A stretch of 64,000 bases of DNA from positions 125,586,760 to 125,650,759 of the forward strand of contig OX375879.1 in assembly GCA_947359465.1 (NCBI GenBank), given 5' to 3'. The notes beneath the pieces were generated by a model, which saw only the letters and a program-made list of their open reading frames with translations, was not told the DNA's origin and searched no databases. This DNA comes from Metellina segmentata. Its lineage: Eukaryota > Arthropoda > Arachnida > Araneae > Tetragnathidae. A program made the position numbers and the translations under genes. Positions 63,923 through 64,000 of the stretch are shown here, piece after piece (position 1 is the stretch's first letter; the number at the start of each line of letters is the position of its first letter).

Positions 63923-64000
63923 AAAGTTGGAATTTCGTTTTGCAAATGGCATCCATTTGTAGTGATGGGAGTATTCGAGTACAAAAGTACTCATGTATTC

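Noticed and set aside
1..64000. CRISPR arrays, operons, prophage or bacterial gene clusters
   Set aside because: None seen. Repeats lack the regular short repeat-spacer pattern, and all coding similarity is to eukaryotic elements.

Overview
This window is an AT-rich eukaryotic (animal) stretch made almost entirely of transposable elements (TEs), many nested inside one another. The mix of elements (Ty3/gypsy of several clades, Ty1/copia, Jockey-like LINEs, piggyBac, Tc1, P, hAT, Mutator-like, tRNA-derived SINEs), the lack of bacterial gene layout, and a vertebrate-like ALKBH2 DNA-repair gene (absent from Drosophila, present in chelicerates) fit an arthropod, most likely a chelicerate such as a spider or tick. 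The species assignment is inference. No rRNA, CRISPR array or operon was seen.

Layout. 0-3.6 kb: a small piggyBac-type MITE, two head-to-tail copies of a dispersed repeat (R1) and a decayed minisatellite array with a 539-bp higher-order unit. 3.6-7.8 kb: a 5'-truncated Ty3/gypsy element with unusual pol order gag-PR-IN-RT-RH (Gmr1-like copy 1). 7.9-13.5 kb: R1, a broken gypsy, a Tc1 3' fragment, a Ty1/copia 5' half and a piggyBac end fragment. 15.69-18.16 kb: a piggyBac element delimited by TTAA with palindromic terminal repeats and an internally deleted transposase. 18.9-20.4 kb: a P-element/THAP9-like transposase relic. 20.86-31.5 kb: a minus-strand copia (Copia-2) that received a CsRn1-like gypsy (21474-25721, 5-bp duplication), a Mutator-like transposase, SINEs and a solo LTR (30852-31134, 5-bp duplication). 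31.5-34.8 kb: mostly non-coding, with a tRNA-like SINE and a hAT fragment.

34878-62593 is one old minus-strand gypsy (Gypsy-3) with 0.63/0.67-kb LTRs and a 5-bp target duplication (GCATG/GCACG). Its integrase gene is split. Inside lie (a) a 4.3-kb segment of non-element sequence with three CTCF-like motifs, three tRNA-like units, a single-exon ALKBH2-like gene (38442-39083) and an unrecognised Cys/His-rich reading frame; (b) LINE-A (minus strand), whose endonuclease reading frame runs in frame into that Cys/His-rich frame; (c) inside the LINE-A 5' UTR, Gmr1-like copy 2 (44055-56927, duplication ATCA), whose LTRs both carry LINE-B at the same position just downstream of the LTR TATA box: full length in the 5' LTR, internally deleted in the 3' LTR; (d) a 276-bp hAT MITE with a perfect 8-bp duplication inside its integrase. 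The last 1.4 kb holds CG-rich repeats with GCGCATGCGC palindromes and a 195-bp MITE.

How the parts relate: apart from ALKBH2 and perhaps the Cys/His-rich frame, all coding sequence belongs to selfish elements and nearly all copies are dead (frameshifts, stops, truncations). The insertions give a clear relative chronology. The most unusual observations are the LINE carried in both LTRs of a Gmr1-like element, the LINE endonuclease fused to an unknown zinc-binding-like domain, and ALKBH2 lying inside an old gypsy insertion.
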